DNA from: Plumapathes pennacea
Taxonomy: Eukaryota; Cnidaria; Anthozoa; Antipatharia; Myriopathidae
DNA length: 64,000 bases
Direction of reading: 5' to 3'
Assembly: GCA_964036295.1 (NCBI GenBank)
Contig: OZ038463.1
Coordinates: 32,441,295 to 32,505,294, forward strand
The notes under the pieces are model-generated. The model was not told where the DNA came from and made no database searches. It saw only the letters and a program-made list of their open reading frames with translations. Position numbers and translations under genes: made by a program. Position 1 is the stretch's first letter. Every line of letters starts with the position of its first letter. This document shows, one piece after another, positions 29,016 through 39,556 of this stretch.

Positions 29016-29467
29016 CTCAGCAACAATACAGAAACAGTTCGGCCGAAACCCTTAAGATTTATGACAGCGGATACGGTAACCAAGGTGGATTGTTGTAATT
29101 GGTCCAGTCTAGTCACATGTTTATGTTCCCTAACTTTTATTGGTCAATTTTTGCCACGTTGGCAGGGGAAGCCCACTTGGGTGACAAGGCATCTGTTGTG
29201 GCTTTGTTCAGAATGATTGTTGTCTGAACGGGTATATATTACAGAAACAATAATATTACGATATGCGTATTTGAGTTTTTGATTAGATTTTTTTCTACCC
29301 TTCGCCTAATTTCTTTTCAGATCTTCTGTTCTCCACTCACCAATTCCCGGGGGAAAAGCTTTTCGTCCTGTCAAAATGGTCTACAAAATGTGACAGTCGC
29401 GCGAAAGACTCCCCTTTGCTCGCTTGGTGTGTTATGGGAAGCTGGTCAGCGGCGTTTCACAGACAAA
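29016..29467. promoter_or_regulatory. Divergent promoter between calumenin and ELP4
   Basis: 452 bp separate the two start codons on opposite strands, so both promoters must share this interval or overlap. It contains ATTGGTCAATTTTTGCCACG at 29139-29158, 124-143 bp upstream of the calumenin ATG. This is the same 20-mer at almost the same distance as in the neighbouring CREC gene. No TATA box is evident. Confidence 0.65.
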
Positions 29468-32400
29468 ATGGCGACGAGTTTCAAAAAGAAAGGTTCCAGA
29501 GGCCGGGCGGTGTATCCTGCAGGAACACGCGTTTCTCTCCATAACAACCAGCTGCTCGCGTCCACTGGGATCCCTTCAATGGACAATGTAATCGGTAAGA
29601 GTTTTACTCAAGCGTCTTTATGGTGATAAAGAGTGAAAAGGTCATGACTGAGCTTGTGAAAAGTTCTAGCTTTGAACTGGAGGCATATACCAACACTTGA
29701 GTGTTGAGATGCTATATGCTTTTAGTTCAAGGCTACAACTGCCCCGTCCTCTTCCAGGTCAAAGTTACAACCGACCCGCCTTCTGGTGGGTCAATAAAAT
29801 AATTTGTAAGGAAATTAAGCCGGGGGCCTGGGCCCTACTGGGCCGCGGGTTGGGTAGATCTAGAGACTTTTGCCGAAAAAATTGAGTCAAGTTTGTCAGA
29901 TCTATGTACCAAGTGTCCCACCTCAGCTGTATCAGTACAGCTTCACATGCACACTTTAGTTCCTGATATTTTTTGCAGGGGGTGGATTAGCCGTAGGAAC
30001 TGTCTTGATGATTGGTAAGTGATGATAACAGATTTCACAGGATTTCATGTTTTGTACTGATAATTTTTTGCAGTTAAATGCTTGCAGTTAAATTTTTAAT
30101 AAATTAAATTTTTGATAAATTTTTGCTTGTTTGCACTTGTCTGTATTTTCTAAACAGTTTTGTACAGAGGCAAACTGTCTTAAAACTGTCTTACTGTAAA
30201 TCAAATCTGAGATTCTCAAATTCTCTTTTCTCTTTTAACTTAATTCCTGTTCCCCCAGAGGAAGACACGTATGGATCTTATGCCAGGCAGATGTTGAAGT
30301 ATTTCCTTGCTGAAGGTGTAGTGTGTGGTCATGGGATCTTTTTAGCATCTGCAGAGTTTGATCCTCGTGTTATACTCAAGGTACATGTACTAGCTGCTGC
30401 ATATGAGTGGGCAAAACACAATACCATAATAAACCCAGTTATAAGGCTACTCGCTCATTTGTAAAATATTGTTTTTACCACTCGAAAATTCATATCTTTG
30501 CGCTGCCGTGTAATTTTCTTTTTATTATATTAGGTATGAGTGTTTTACGAGAAATTGCACAAACAACCCTGCAAAAGCGGGAAATGATGCCAACGATATC
30601 CTCACTAGTGAGGATATGGAAAATATGCCACTCGGGTCCCGGATGTAGTTTCGTATGGATTTTACACACGGTATATTTTCCAGTAAAACACTCGTAAAAC
30701 TTATATAAACTATATATATATATAGTTTATTTGCATTACATTACATTACAGTCGAACCCCGCTATTTCAAAGTCCCACGGGACCGAGAAAAAAGTTCAAA
30801 ATAGCGGGGTTTTGAAATAACCAAGCTTGTCCAGCCAGTGAAGCTAATCCAAGGGGATTCAGCTTGACTTCGAAATAACGGGGACTTTGAATTAACCAAG
30901 TTTGAAATAGCGAGGTTCGACTGTAACCTATATATATGTACATGTCAAATTGGCAGTCTACATAAATTTTATTTAATAACTAACATGAATTATTTACATT
31001 CACAAGGACCTGCCTCAAGTTGTTGGAGATTCTAGAGAAGTGAAGACCAGTGCCACCCAAGCTGAGCAACCATCTGGAAATGATTCCATGAAGATAGCAT
31101 GGAGATATCAGAACCTTCCTAAATTCCAGGTAGATACACATGCACTGTACATATTTACTTCTTTATGTTATGTTTAACTGAAAAACCACTGAAAAAAACC
31201 TGAAAAACCACTGAAAAACCCCTGTAATTGGAACACGTCGTAAATATACTCTCACAAATATTTTATTGAAATGGCTTGCTGGTCTTCCTGTTTCAGTCCA
31301 ACCCTTCGCATGTGCAGTTTGGTCATTATTATGACCTGACACAAGTGATGAATGAGGACCAAGTGATGCAGTCGGTAAAGGTTGACACTTTTAATGTGAT
31401 GCAAGAGCTGGAGCAAGAAACGAACCAAAGGTTAAACTTACTCTGTTTATAAAATAATTTTGCAGTGTATATACTGCTATGATTTATATCATGATAAAGC
31501 ACATACAGGATATAGCAACTGCGTGCAGAGAATGACAGTGAAAGTGACCCTTAAGTCTTTTTGTTGTTGTTGTTGTGGTTGTTGTTGTTGTTGTTGTTGT
31601 TGTGGTTGTTGTATCTGTCTCCACTGAGGTTAAGGCCTGCTCAGTGTGAGTTGTTTTCCTTTTTCTCTTGTTTTGATTGTTTCTTGTTGTTGTTTTTATA
31701 TTTCAGTGATGAGAATCCAGTGTATAGAAAACTTCTCTCATCAATTAAGTCTGTTATTGAGCAAGGCAGATACAGCATTTCAGCAAGCCAGGTGTGTGGA
31801 ATTAGAGTGGTTAACCATTTTCACCCCAATATCTGGGCTCTTAAATACTCCCAACCTGCCCTATACAAAACGTATTATTGAGTAGTGTAAGAAGAATATT
31901 GATAGTCTTACAAGGAGAGATCACCTATTATAATATTCTTCCAAGTCATTTTGGATTGGGGTTGTTCTTTGAACTTGGGAATTGTTGTCCTTACTAAGTA
32001 ATATACAAAAGCTCGTTACTGCGTTTTTGTTGAACTGAAAAATGGTGGTTCACTCTCGTAGGTAATTTATGCAAGTTTAATTCATGCGTGATGCCACGGA
32101 GGCGAGCACGATGTCAAATCGTAGTTTCAAAGTTTTGGTTTAAAAGTGTCAGAATGAACTTTTGTGTAACTGTTAAAAGGCAAAATTTAAAGTGGAAAAC
32201 ATGCTTGCATGCTCCAAGGACTTTTGTTTATAGAACTAAGAGAGACTGTTTGCTGCCGTCACTGCATAACAGGAGACTACAGGACATCGCAATAAAAGTG
32301 AACTTGTACCCACAATTGTGTTATACATTAAGAACTATACGTAAAGTAGATATTTTACATAGTTTGATGGACAACAATAAATATTGCAAGTACTGCGATC

Positions 32401-35400
32401 TATGCAGAGCATAAGTGAACATCTTATCATAGATTTCCAGTATATCTATATACGAGTACATGTAGTATATAGAGATTACTTCATGGAAAGTGCGTGCGTA
32501 CGGTTTTTATTCACGAGTTGTGAAGTATCATAAAACGAACGAGCGAGGCTTTGCGAGCGAGTGAGTTTTATGATACGAAACAACGAGTGAATAAAAACTG
32601 TACAAAGCACTTTCCATGATGTTTTCTGTTTATTATATACATACTGAGACATTTATGATGGGACCGGGAAACCCTTTAAAAGTAGTGAAAAATCGTCGTT
32701 CGCAGCTTGTGATTGGACGAACGATTTTTTTCACGTGTGAAAAGCGTCGTTCGCGGCCTCTCATTGGCTAGAACTCATTTGCGTACGAAATTTTACGATA
32801 TGGCTTTTTCGTGAGTATGTCTCAGTATGTATATAATAAAGCATTTTAATTAATTAGTTAGACTAAGTTATAGACTGTAGTGTCCCCAATTAGTTTCTCA
32901 AAGCTGAACAGTTTAGACACTTAGAGTCATTATTTTTATTATTTGATTATAATACTTTTTCTCTGCTTTTCGTTTTTGTCCATTAAACAGCAACACGAAA
33001 AGACGATTCTTAGACTGGCTCTTCATGGTTTAGGTTCCGTGCTGTGGGGTGAAAATGGTAGCAGTGGGGGTGGCACACTTGATGTAGCACTCACCAGGTT
33101 CTTGTACGCGTTACGAGCGACTCTGCGGTCGACTTTTGCAGTCTGCCTCATCACAGTCCCAACACATTTGTTTCAGGTAAATCTTAGGGCAGATCCATCA
33201 ATGTGCACCAGTTGATAACAATTTTATGTAATTTAGAAGGACTTTCTACAAATAAAGAGCTATATCTACATATCTAGACTTATGTTTAACTTGCTTACTA
33301 GACTTCGGATAATTGTGATTTTATAGTTGAACTGCCGGTATGTGTTCGGTAACGTCGTCGGTAATGTGATCGGTATGTGGTGAGCAAGAGATCGGTATGT
33401 GGTCGGTAATGTGGTCGGTATGTGGTCGGCAAGTGATCGGTATGTGGTCGGTAACATGGTCAGTATGTTGTGTGGTCAGTAACATGGTCGGTATGTGGTC
33501 GGGAAGATTTCTGATGTGCTCCTTTCCCTTCCAAGACGTGTAAGGAAGCACCAAAGTAGAGAGCACTCGCGACTGGGAATCGGCAGTACGGTCTTGGAGG
33601 GAAAAGGAGGGACTGCTCGCTTAGCTCAAATTTGTATTTTTAAACTTAAAAGTCGACCCAACCTTTTTACCGTTTGGCCACCCAACTCGAGATCAGGCAT
33701 CTGCATCAAGCTGCTCGTATCAGCTTTTGTTGCGTGAACTTACAAGTCTGTTTGACCACTGATCACAATATTATGATATCAATAAAGTTAAGTATGGAGT
33801 AAGTATTAAACGCGAGCGCTCGCTATAAAAAGAGTGCTTCCCAGGGAAGATGTGACTCATTTGTGATTGACAGGGGCCGAGACAAGAGCTCCTACTTAGT
33901 TAAAAAATTAAATTATTTAACACATTCTCTCTTGGGTTATCTGAAGACCCACAAACAAAATGAGGAATGCTTTACGACCTTTCAGGAGCAAAGTATTCAT
34001 TTTGAGGAAATCTAGCAGCACAAACCGAAACTGAACTCCAAACCACATTAAATATTCGCACGTGCGGCTACGGCACTGAAGTCCCGCGAATTTCAAATTC
34101 TAGTTTTAGCGAACTTAAAGCTCAACTTATATTATTCATGTTGAAATTCATATTGCAGTGGTTTTATCTGGAGATTGCAAACTGAGGCTTGGGGTTGGAA
34201 GCCAGAGTTTAACTTTGTATTAAAAGCGCGAGTGTTTGAACGCTTTCTGATGCACGTGCAGCTGTCATTATGCAAATTTTATATTTGATAGGGGCGGGGC
34301 TCTCCCTTTTATAGCGAGCGCTCACGTTTAAGTATATGGGAGTGAAAGGGTTAAACTGATTCAAAACTATAGTTTCTGTCTTGTGGTGAGCACCGTGGTG
34401 TCAATGCCTAATACACTGCATGCGTATAGTTTCTGATGCCCGTGTGATGTACGAGTTTTTATTTTGCTTCCAACTCTTCAGGATTCGAGTCTGACGCGCC
34501 GCGTTGAAAGACTCTGCGATACGGTCGTGTCTTTGGAAGCTTTTGCTGGATCTGATCAGGAAGCAAACCCTGTGTACAAGGATTATCACGGTAAGCTCTT
34601 CTGTCTACAAAGGCCCATATACGTTCTGACGTCACTTCCGGTGGTCAGCGTTCGTCACCATTACTATGTAACTCGTTCTTGCCCGCGTTAAAATTTCCCG
34701 TTAAAGAGTCCCGTTTTTCTTGCAGACAACTTATTGAAAATTATTGTGTTTAACGTAGTATTGAGTTCCTTGGCTAAGTCGAGGTTTTACAAGCGTTTTA
34801 CTAAACTTCAGAGTCTGCACTTGAATCCGCGAAAAAGTGACCGCACGCTGTATCAATCAATCAATCAATCAACAACTTTATTAATGTCTCGGATTCTTAT
34901 AGCCGGTCACATGTGCCCCACTAATCGGGGAGACAATCTCTCTATCGGACTGATACATTTGGAACGCTAGCGAACGAGGAACGCTTGAAGTCGTTCCACT
35001 TGTCCTCTTTCTCCCTTCTTCCTATTTCTGTCTGTTGTGAAAGCTGATTAAAAATATCTATTCTCACTTCATTACTCATACAGTTACTACTAAAGAAGTT
35101 GCGAGAATCTGCTTTTTGTGCTTGATAGTGAAATGGTTACACGTAAATTTGCTCCTCATTTTTTCACCAGTATGTCCCGGAACAGTTACATCAAGTGTTA
35201 TTATGGGTTGGGTGGCCAAACGGTAAAAAGCTTGGGTCGACTTTTAAGTTTAAAAATACAAATTGAGCTAAGCGAACAGTCCCTCCTTTTCCCTCCAAGA
35301 CCGTACTGCTGATTCCCAGTCGCGAGTGCTCTCTACTTTGGTGCTTCCTTATACGTCTTGGAGGGAAAAGGAGGACATCAAAAATCTTACCGACCACATA

Positions 35401-36651
35401 CCGATCACTTGCTGACCACATATCGATTACCGACCACATTACCGAACACATTACCGACGACGTTACCGACCACATACCGACCACATTACAACTGCTCGGC
35501 TCCCACCCTTTCTCCTATTGTCTCTTTCTCTCCGACAGAACATAACTGACAAGTCGGATTTTTTAACAGGTCTCTTTCATATTGTCCGTGTACCGCGGTT
35601 GAACTCGCTTACATGTCACGTAGCAGAATCCCAAGAACTGGCGTTCAAACTACGACGGAAGAAGCTGATCATAGAGGTGAGCCGCAAAACTGAAGACAGC
35701 GTGTTAGTAAAAGTGACCGGCCCTCACAGCCCGGGAAAAAAAATCCGGGCTTCAGCAAGACTGGGTTCTTTACACGAGAACTGGCACGAGCTTCAAAACG
35801 AGGCTGACCTGGCAAAACCTTGGTGCTTTAGAGCGATAGGAAACTCTTGTTCCATGACCAGAGAATTTTGTGCCAGGTTAGCCTCGCTTTGAATCCAAGA
35901 TGGCGGCACCAAGCAAAGAGCCCATTGAACTCATGACCTTCGCGATACCGGTGCGAGGGAGCTGGTCAAGCGTGTGGTTCTCAGCGATGGGAAGGATATA
36001 TATGATATGCATGACTGAATCACATAATATTTTATGTGAACTGTGGAACATAGAAGACAGTGCCGTCAGTTTTCCTCGCCGGTCTTCACACATTTCCTCT
36101 AGTTTTTACTGGGGGGATCAATCAATCAATCAAGTCTCGGATTCTTATAGCCGGGCACATGTGCCCTATTAATCGAGAAGACATGGATGCAGTGACTGAT
36201 TGGATTGGTCCAAAGGAGTTTGGCAACATTCTTGTCCAATCAGAAACAAAAACAAAACCCGATTGCGATCTGCTCACGCAAAACAAACAAATTGCGATGG
36301 CGTTTTCTCACACTGCTATAACAATGGTCTTTGAAAGTAAAACCAATTTCGAGTTACTTTGGCTCCTGGTTGGTTGTGCTTTCTTACAGTCTTTGCGAAT
36401 GGCCCTGTGTAAATACTTTGGTTTTTACGAGTCACCCGAATATTTCTATTGTAGATAGTTTAATATTTATTGTTTTCTGTCTAAATTTTGTGACCCAAAC
36501 AGTCTGTATTATCTCTTGTGTTCAGAAACTCCACTTGCCCCCAGACCTTTCCGAGACAGCCAGCAGGTCGCAGCTTGATTCTGCGCCTGGACAGCGCGCG
36601 GGACTGGGAACGTTGGCGTGTCACTCACAGAACAATCCGCTGGATTTCTGA
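29468..36651 (+). CDS. ELP4: Elongator complex subunit 4 (10 exons, 384 aa)
   Basis: Exons: 29468-29594, 29979-30014, 30259-30380, 31007-31129, 31297-31430, 31707-31791, 32991-33176, 34482-34590, 35570-35676 and 36526-36651; all phases agree. ELP4 forms the RecA-like Elp456 ring of Elongator, needed for U34 wobble modification of tRNAs. Diagnostic blocks are LLASTGIPSMDNVIGGGLAV, TVLMIEEDTYGSYARQMLKY, KIAWRYQNLPKF, FGHYYDLT, LGSVLWGENG, TRFLYALRATLRS, ETNPLYKDYHG-like EANPVYKDYHG, HIVRVPRLNSLTC, LAFKLRRKK and KLHLPPDLSETASRS, ending LDF. It is slightly shorter than the human protein (424 aa), mainly at the N-terminus. The start ATG (aaaATGGcg) is preceded by no other in-frame good candidate. 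Introns carry several inverted-repeat elements, and exon 8 lies between two inverted copies of one repeat. Confidence 0.95.
30450..30705 (-). repeat. F2 repeat, copy 3 (ELP4 intron 3)
   Basis: Same orientation as copy 2. It contains tgtttttaccactcgaaaat, the ATCCTCACTAGTGAGGAT palindrome, and ends at tatattttccagtaaaacac. Confidence 0.8.
30747..30925. mobile_element. TA-flanked MITE with CAGTCGAACC ends (pogo/Tigger-like)
   Basis: Left TA-CAGTCGAACCCCGCTATTT and right AAATAGCGAGGTTCGACTG-TA are terminal inverted repeats, and the TA duplication fits Tc1/mariner/pogo insertion. It lies in ELP4 intron 3. Confidence 0.85.
31561..31612. repeat. (TTG)n microsatellite (ELP4 intron 5)
   Basis: About 16 TTG units with a few TGG interruptions. 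Confidence 0.9.
32481..32619. repeat. Foldback element P4 in ELP4 intron 6, ~60-bp arms
   Basis: The left arm tcatggaaagtgcgtgcgta... pairs with the right arm ...tacaaagcactttccatga, with a few mismatches. The apex contains CGAGGCTTTGCGAGCGAGTG, which resembles the P1/P2 apex. An outer inverted pair (tttattatatacatactgag at about 32629; ctcagtatgtatataataaa at about 32818) and attggacgaacg / cattggctag boxes follow. Confidence 0.8.
33326..33690 (+). repeat. Repeat with GGTCGGTAATGTG-type tandem units, left copy (ELP4 intron 7)
   Basis: Tandem units such as tcggtatgtggtcggtaatg are followed by a unique part (ctttcccttccaagacgt ... gaccgtttggccaccc-like). An inverted copy at 35205-35495 has the same order in reverse complement. 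Confidence 0.85.
33806..34331. mobile_element. TTAA-flanked MITE with ACGCGAGCGCTCGCTATAAA ends
   Basis: Left TTAA-ACGCGAGCGCTCGCTA and right TAGCGAGCGCTCACGT-TTAA. The TTAA duplication suggests mobilisation by a piggyBac-type enzyme. Non-coding, in ELP4 intron 7. Confidence 0.7.
34852..34975 (-). repeat. 3' end of a non-LTR element with (TTGA)n tail, copy 1
   Basis: On the minus strand the sequence reads through ccggctataagaatccgaga and aataaagttg into TTGATTGATTGATTGATA. A second copy is at 36112-36240. A tetranucleotide tail after AATAAA is typical of LINE or SINE 3' ends. Confidence 0.55.
35205..35495 (-). repeat. GGTCGGTAATGTG repeat, inverted right copy (ELP4 intron 8)
   Basis: About 290 bp matching 33326-33690 in reverse complement, including gggtggccaaacggtaaaaa, tcgcgagtgctctctacttt and the accgaccacattaccgaaca tandem part. 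Confidence 0.85.
36112..36240 (-). repeat. 3' end of the (TTGA)n-tailed element, copy 2 (ELP4 intron 9)
   Basis: Same family as 34852-34975: atcaatcaatcaatcaa is followed by gtctcggattcttatagccg and gcacatgtgccctattaatc. Confidence 0.55.
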
Positions 36652-39556
36652 AGGTACCGTATTGCGGGCGCTTTTTATGTAAAATGAGCATGTTTGTTCT
36701 CCCACTTTTCGTTTCAATCTTATTTCCCCATTTTTCGTTCGCTTTTTCGTTCCTTCTGGATGTCTTGCATGCTTGCTTTCTTGATGTCCGTCTATCTTCT
36801 TTCTTCTCCATTATTTTTGTTTGTCTCTATCGCTCCCTATTATCTCACTATTACTATTATTATTATTATGAACATTGCGATTATTATTTTATTACTATTA
36901 TTGGTATAACAATCATAATTTTTGTCATGCAAAATTGTAAATTGTTTTGGCAGTATCTGGAAAGATCATGCTAATAGAGCAAACATTCTCTCTTATTTTA
37001 CTATCGGTCTCTACCCCGCTCACGCAGTTTATGTGAGATAGATTCAGGTCGCATCCACACTAATGCGTTTAAAAAAACTCCGTTTTCGAAGTCACCCATC
37101 TACACTATAATTCGTTGTTATTTGAAAAACGTGTCCGCTTTCGAAAATCTCCACTATGGAATCAGCTTTTGTCATCGTTTACGTGTGGACGGATCCACTG
37201 ACGAAAAACTATTTTTGGGCGCGTTCGTTATTCCGGAATAGGAAAAACCGAAAGAATACGTATTCCTATTTTGCAATACTCGGAATACCATTCCTCTTTA
37301 AGGGAGAATAGCCAGAATAATCCAAAGAGGGCGCCGTTTTCGGCCGCAAACGGAAACTTATTTCCTGGCGAACCAGACAAAAGGGAGAGATTTTTTTGAA
37401 GCAGAGACGATATTCTGCTCCTAATTTCTCTCTTGTTCTATTTTTGACGAAATTTTTGGTTTTTGTGTCAAAGTCCGCAAGCTCGTCAGGGTAACCGTTC
37501 GTTTGGGGAATTAGAATCTGTCTGGAATATTCAGGACTTGCCCTAAACGAACGCGCGCTTAATCGGCCTGAGATCGAGTCTTCACACTCAGCTCGGATTT
37601 TGATTGGTGAAGATTCCTGGCTCTAAGATCGGTTCGGAGATCGTGTGGGTGGAGGTAAACAAGCCACCAGAATTATGTACAAATGCAGGAGGCGTCTTTA
37701 CTTAACGCACAAGTACGCAGAAGTGACGTAAGCAACTAAATGACTGTTGCGCAAAAACTGTGCGAACGTAGACTGTAAAAGCATCGAGATAGTGAGAGGA
37801 AAGATTGGGATTGATTGAATTTACTAGAAATGCGTCACGATTGTAAAGTAACTAGGCTGGTTCAGTAGAATTGTCAAGGAAAAAACAATGTGGGCTCATG
37901 GCTGATTTCACGGCGCGGCATTTTTGATATACTGTAAGAGGAATTTTTATTGAGTGATATATATATAGTGAGAACTTCGGCTTTTATCTATGCAGGCTAT
38001 CAGAAGCCAAGTTCCCCGTACTGCATGATAAACTCTTGTGAAAATTTGAGTAGTGAAAGGGTTAATAGATCAAATTTACTAGAATTTTGCGTTCACACTG
38101 AGATCGCCAAAGTTGGATGGATCCGAAATTGGTACTGGGTACTGAGATGTGCGACCAGCCACACTGAGAATACAGCTGTTCCCACTCTGATCCTAACCTA
38201 AGCTAACAAGCCAAGTGTGAACGGGCCCTTAGGCTGCAAGAAATTAAAACCGCGTTTAACAGGTCCAATTCACTAGAATTTCATTAATAGATTGTAAGAA
38301 AAAAAAATTTTTGATAGGTGGAACTCTACTTGAGAACACCTTTCTCGAACAAAGAGAGCTTTTTTGTTTTGTTTTCGTTGTTGCAGTTGGTTGCCAATAT
38401 ATTTGAAGCAATGACTCGAATTATAATTGTTGGGACTGTTATTAACGTGTCAGTCAGAAGAAGACACTCGCCGGATGTCAGTCTTGTGTTTTGAGTGACG
38501 TACATTATTTTGCTCGCGAGGAAAAGCGGCCATCTAGCTGCCTGAATGGTTTATGAGGCTTCTACGCGAGCTATTATGCTATATTATTGTAACTTCGTTG
38601 TGTTAATACGATATACCCAAGCGTAGGCGGAGCAGCAAGCAAGTTTTAGCTTGCGTGGTGACAAGAAGAAAGAAAATGCGGTGACACAACAGTTCACTTT
38701 GCGCGCCACCTGTTCGCGCATGCTCAGTCCAATACTTTGCTATAGAGATGACGTCAGAAGTGCTGAAAGGCTCGAGCGGAAACTGCATAATGACCCATTC
38801 GAGAATACACTGTTCCTTTGACAAAGGCTTTAAATCTAAGCGCAATTTTCTCGACGATGAAAGGAAGTTTTCTTTATTGATTTTAGGCGAAGCTCTTCCT
38901 TTGTGTCAAATCTAATTTAGCTTATCCCTTTGGTGGGCAAGATTCTTGTGATAGAGACGGTTTTTGGCAGGCGAACACCCACATAGTCAACGGAAAGAAA
39001 ACAAGGGGAACACAGCGCAACTCGAACAGTACATGACAAGTAAATGGCCTTCCTCGTCATTCGAACAGGTGGTACAGTTTTGACATGCGCACTCTAGTCG
39101 GCCGATATCGTTTAGTGAAGTTTCCATGTTGGGCCGGTCGAATTTACCCAGCCGAAGCCATGATAAAGGGCTGTGATCTCTCTTTACATTCAGTGGACTA
39201 TCCGTGACCTGAGTCAGAATCAGGTTGACTGAACTGTCATTGCGTAATCATCCTTTTTATCGCACTAAAAATATTTACATGTGTTGGTCTACAAGCTGCG
39301 AGTTTGCATAAGATTAGTAACAGCATCAAGCCTATGGTGATTCGTGTTCTTTCGTTAACTCCTACAACCAGAGGCGCTCGTGTCTCCACTCTCAGACGCA
39401 AGTGAGAACTTCGAACTCAAGTTATCGAATATCAAATGTCTTTTCATTCTTGTATTTATGCGAGGTTTTTTGGCTATGCGGCGGGACCGCACAGTATTTA
39501 AGCGGCAAATCTGAACCGTTTCGGCGGTCGACTGCCGAGAGAGACTGCGGGGGTAA
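36652..39556. other. ELP4 - potassium channel spacer
   Basis: No gene recognised. The first part is pyrimidine-rich and probably ELP4 3' UTR. A diverged relative of the cgtccacac-type MITE lies near 37045-37210. A TATA-like agtatttaag at 39493-39502 precedes the channel start by about 60 bp. Confidence 0.5.

Noticed and set aside
33266-33566. Repetitive THR-SER-rich frames (HIPTTLPTTYRSL type)
   Set aside because: Translation of the ggtatgtggtcggtaat tandem repeat in ELP4 intron 7.
36618-36974. 118-residue hydrophobic frame after the ELP4 stop
   Set aside because: Pyrimidine-rich 3' UTR-like sequence running into a TAT microsatellite; no splice link and no family motif.
38603-38845. 80-residue minus-strand frame
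   Set aside because: No recognisable motif; lies in repeat-like spacer sequence, with no splice sites supporting an exon.
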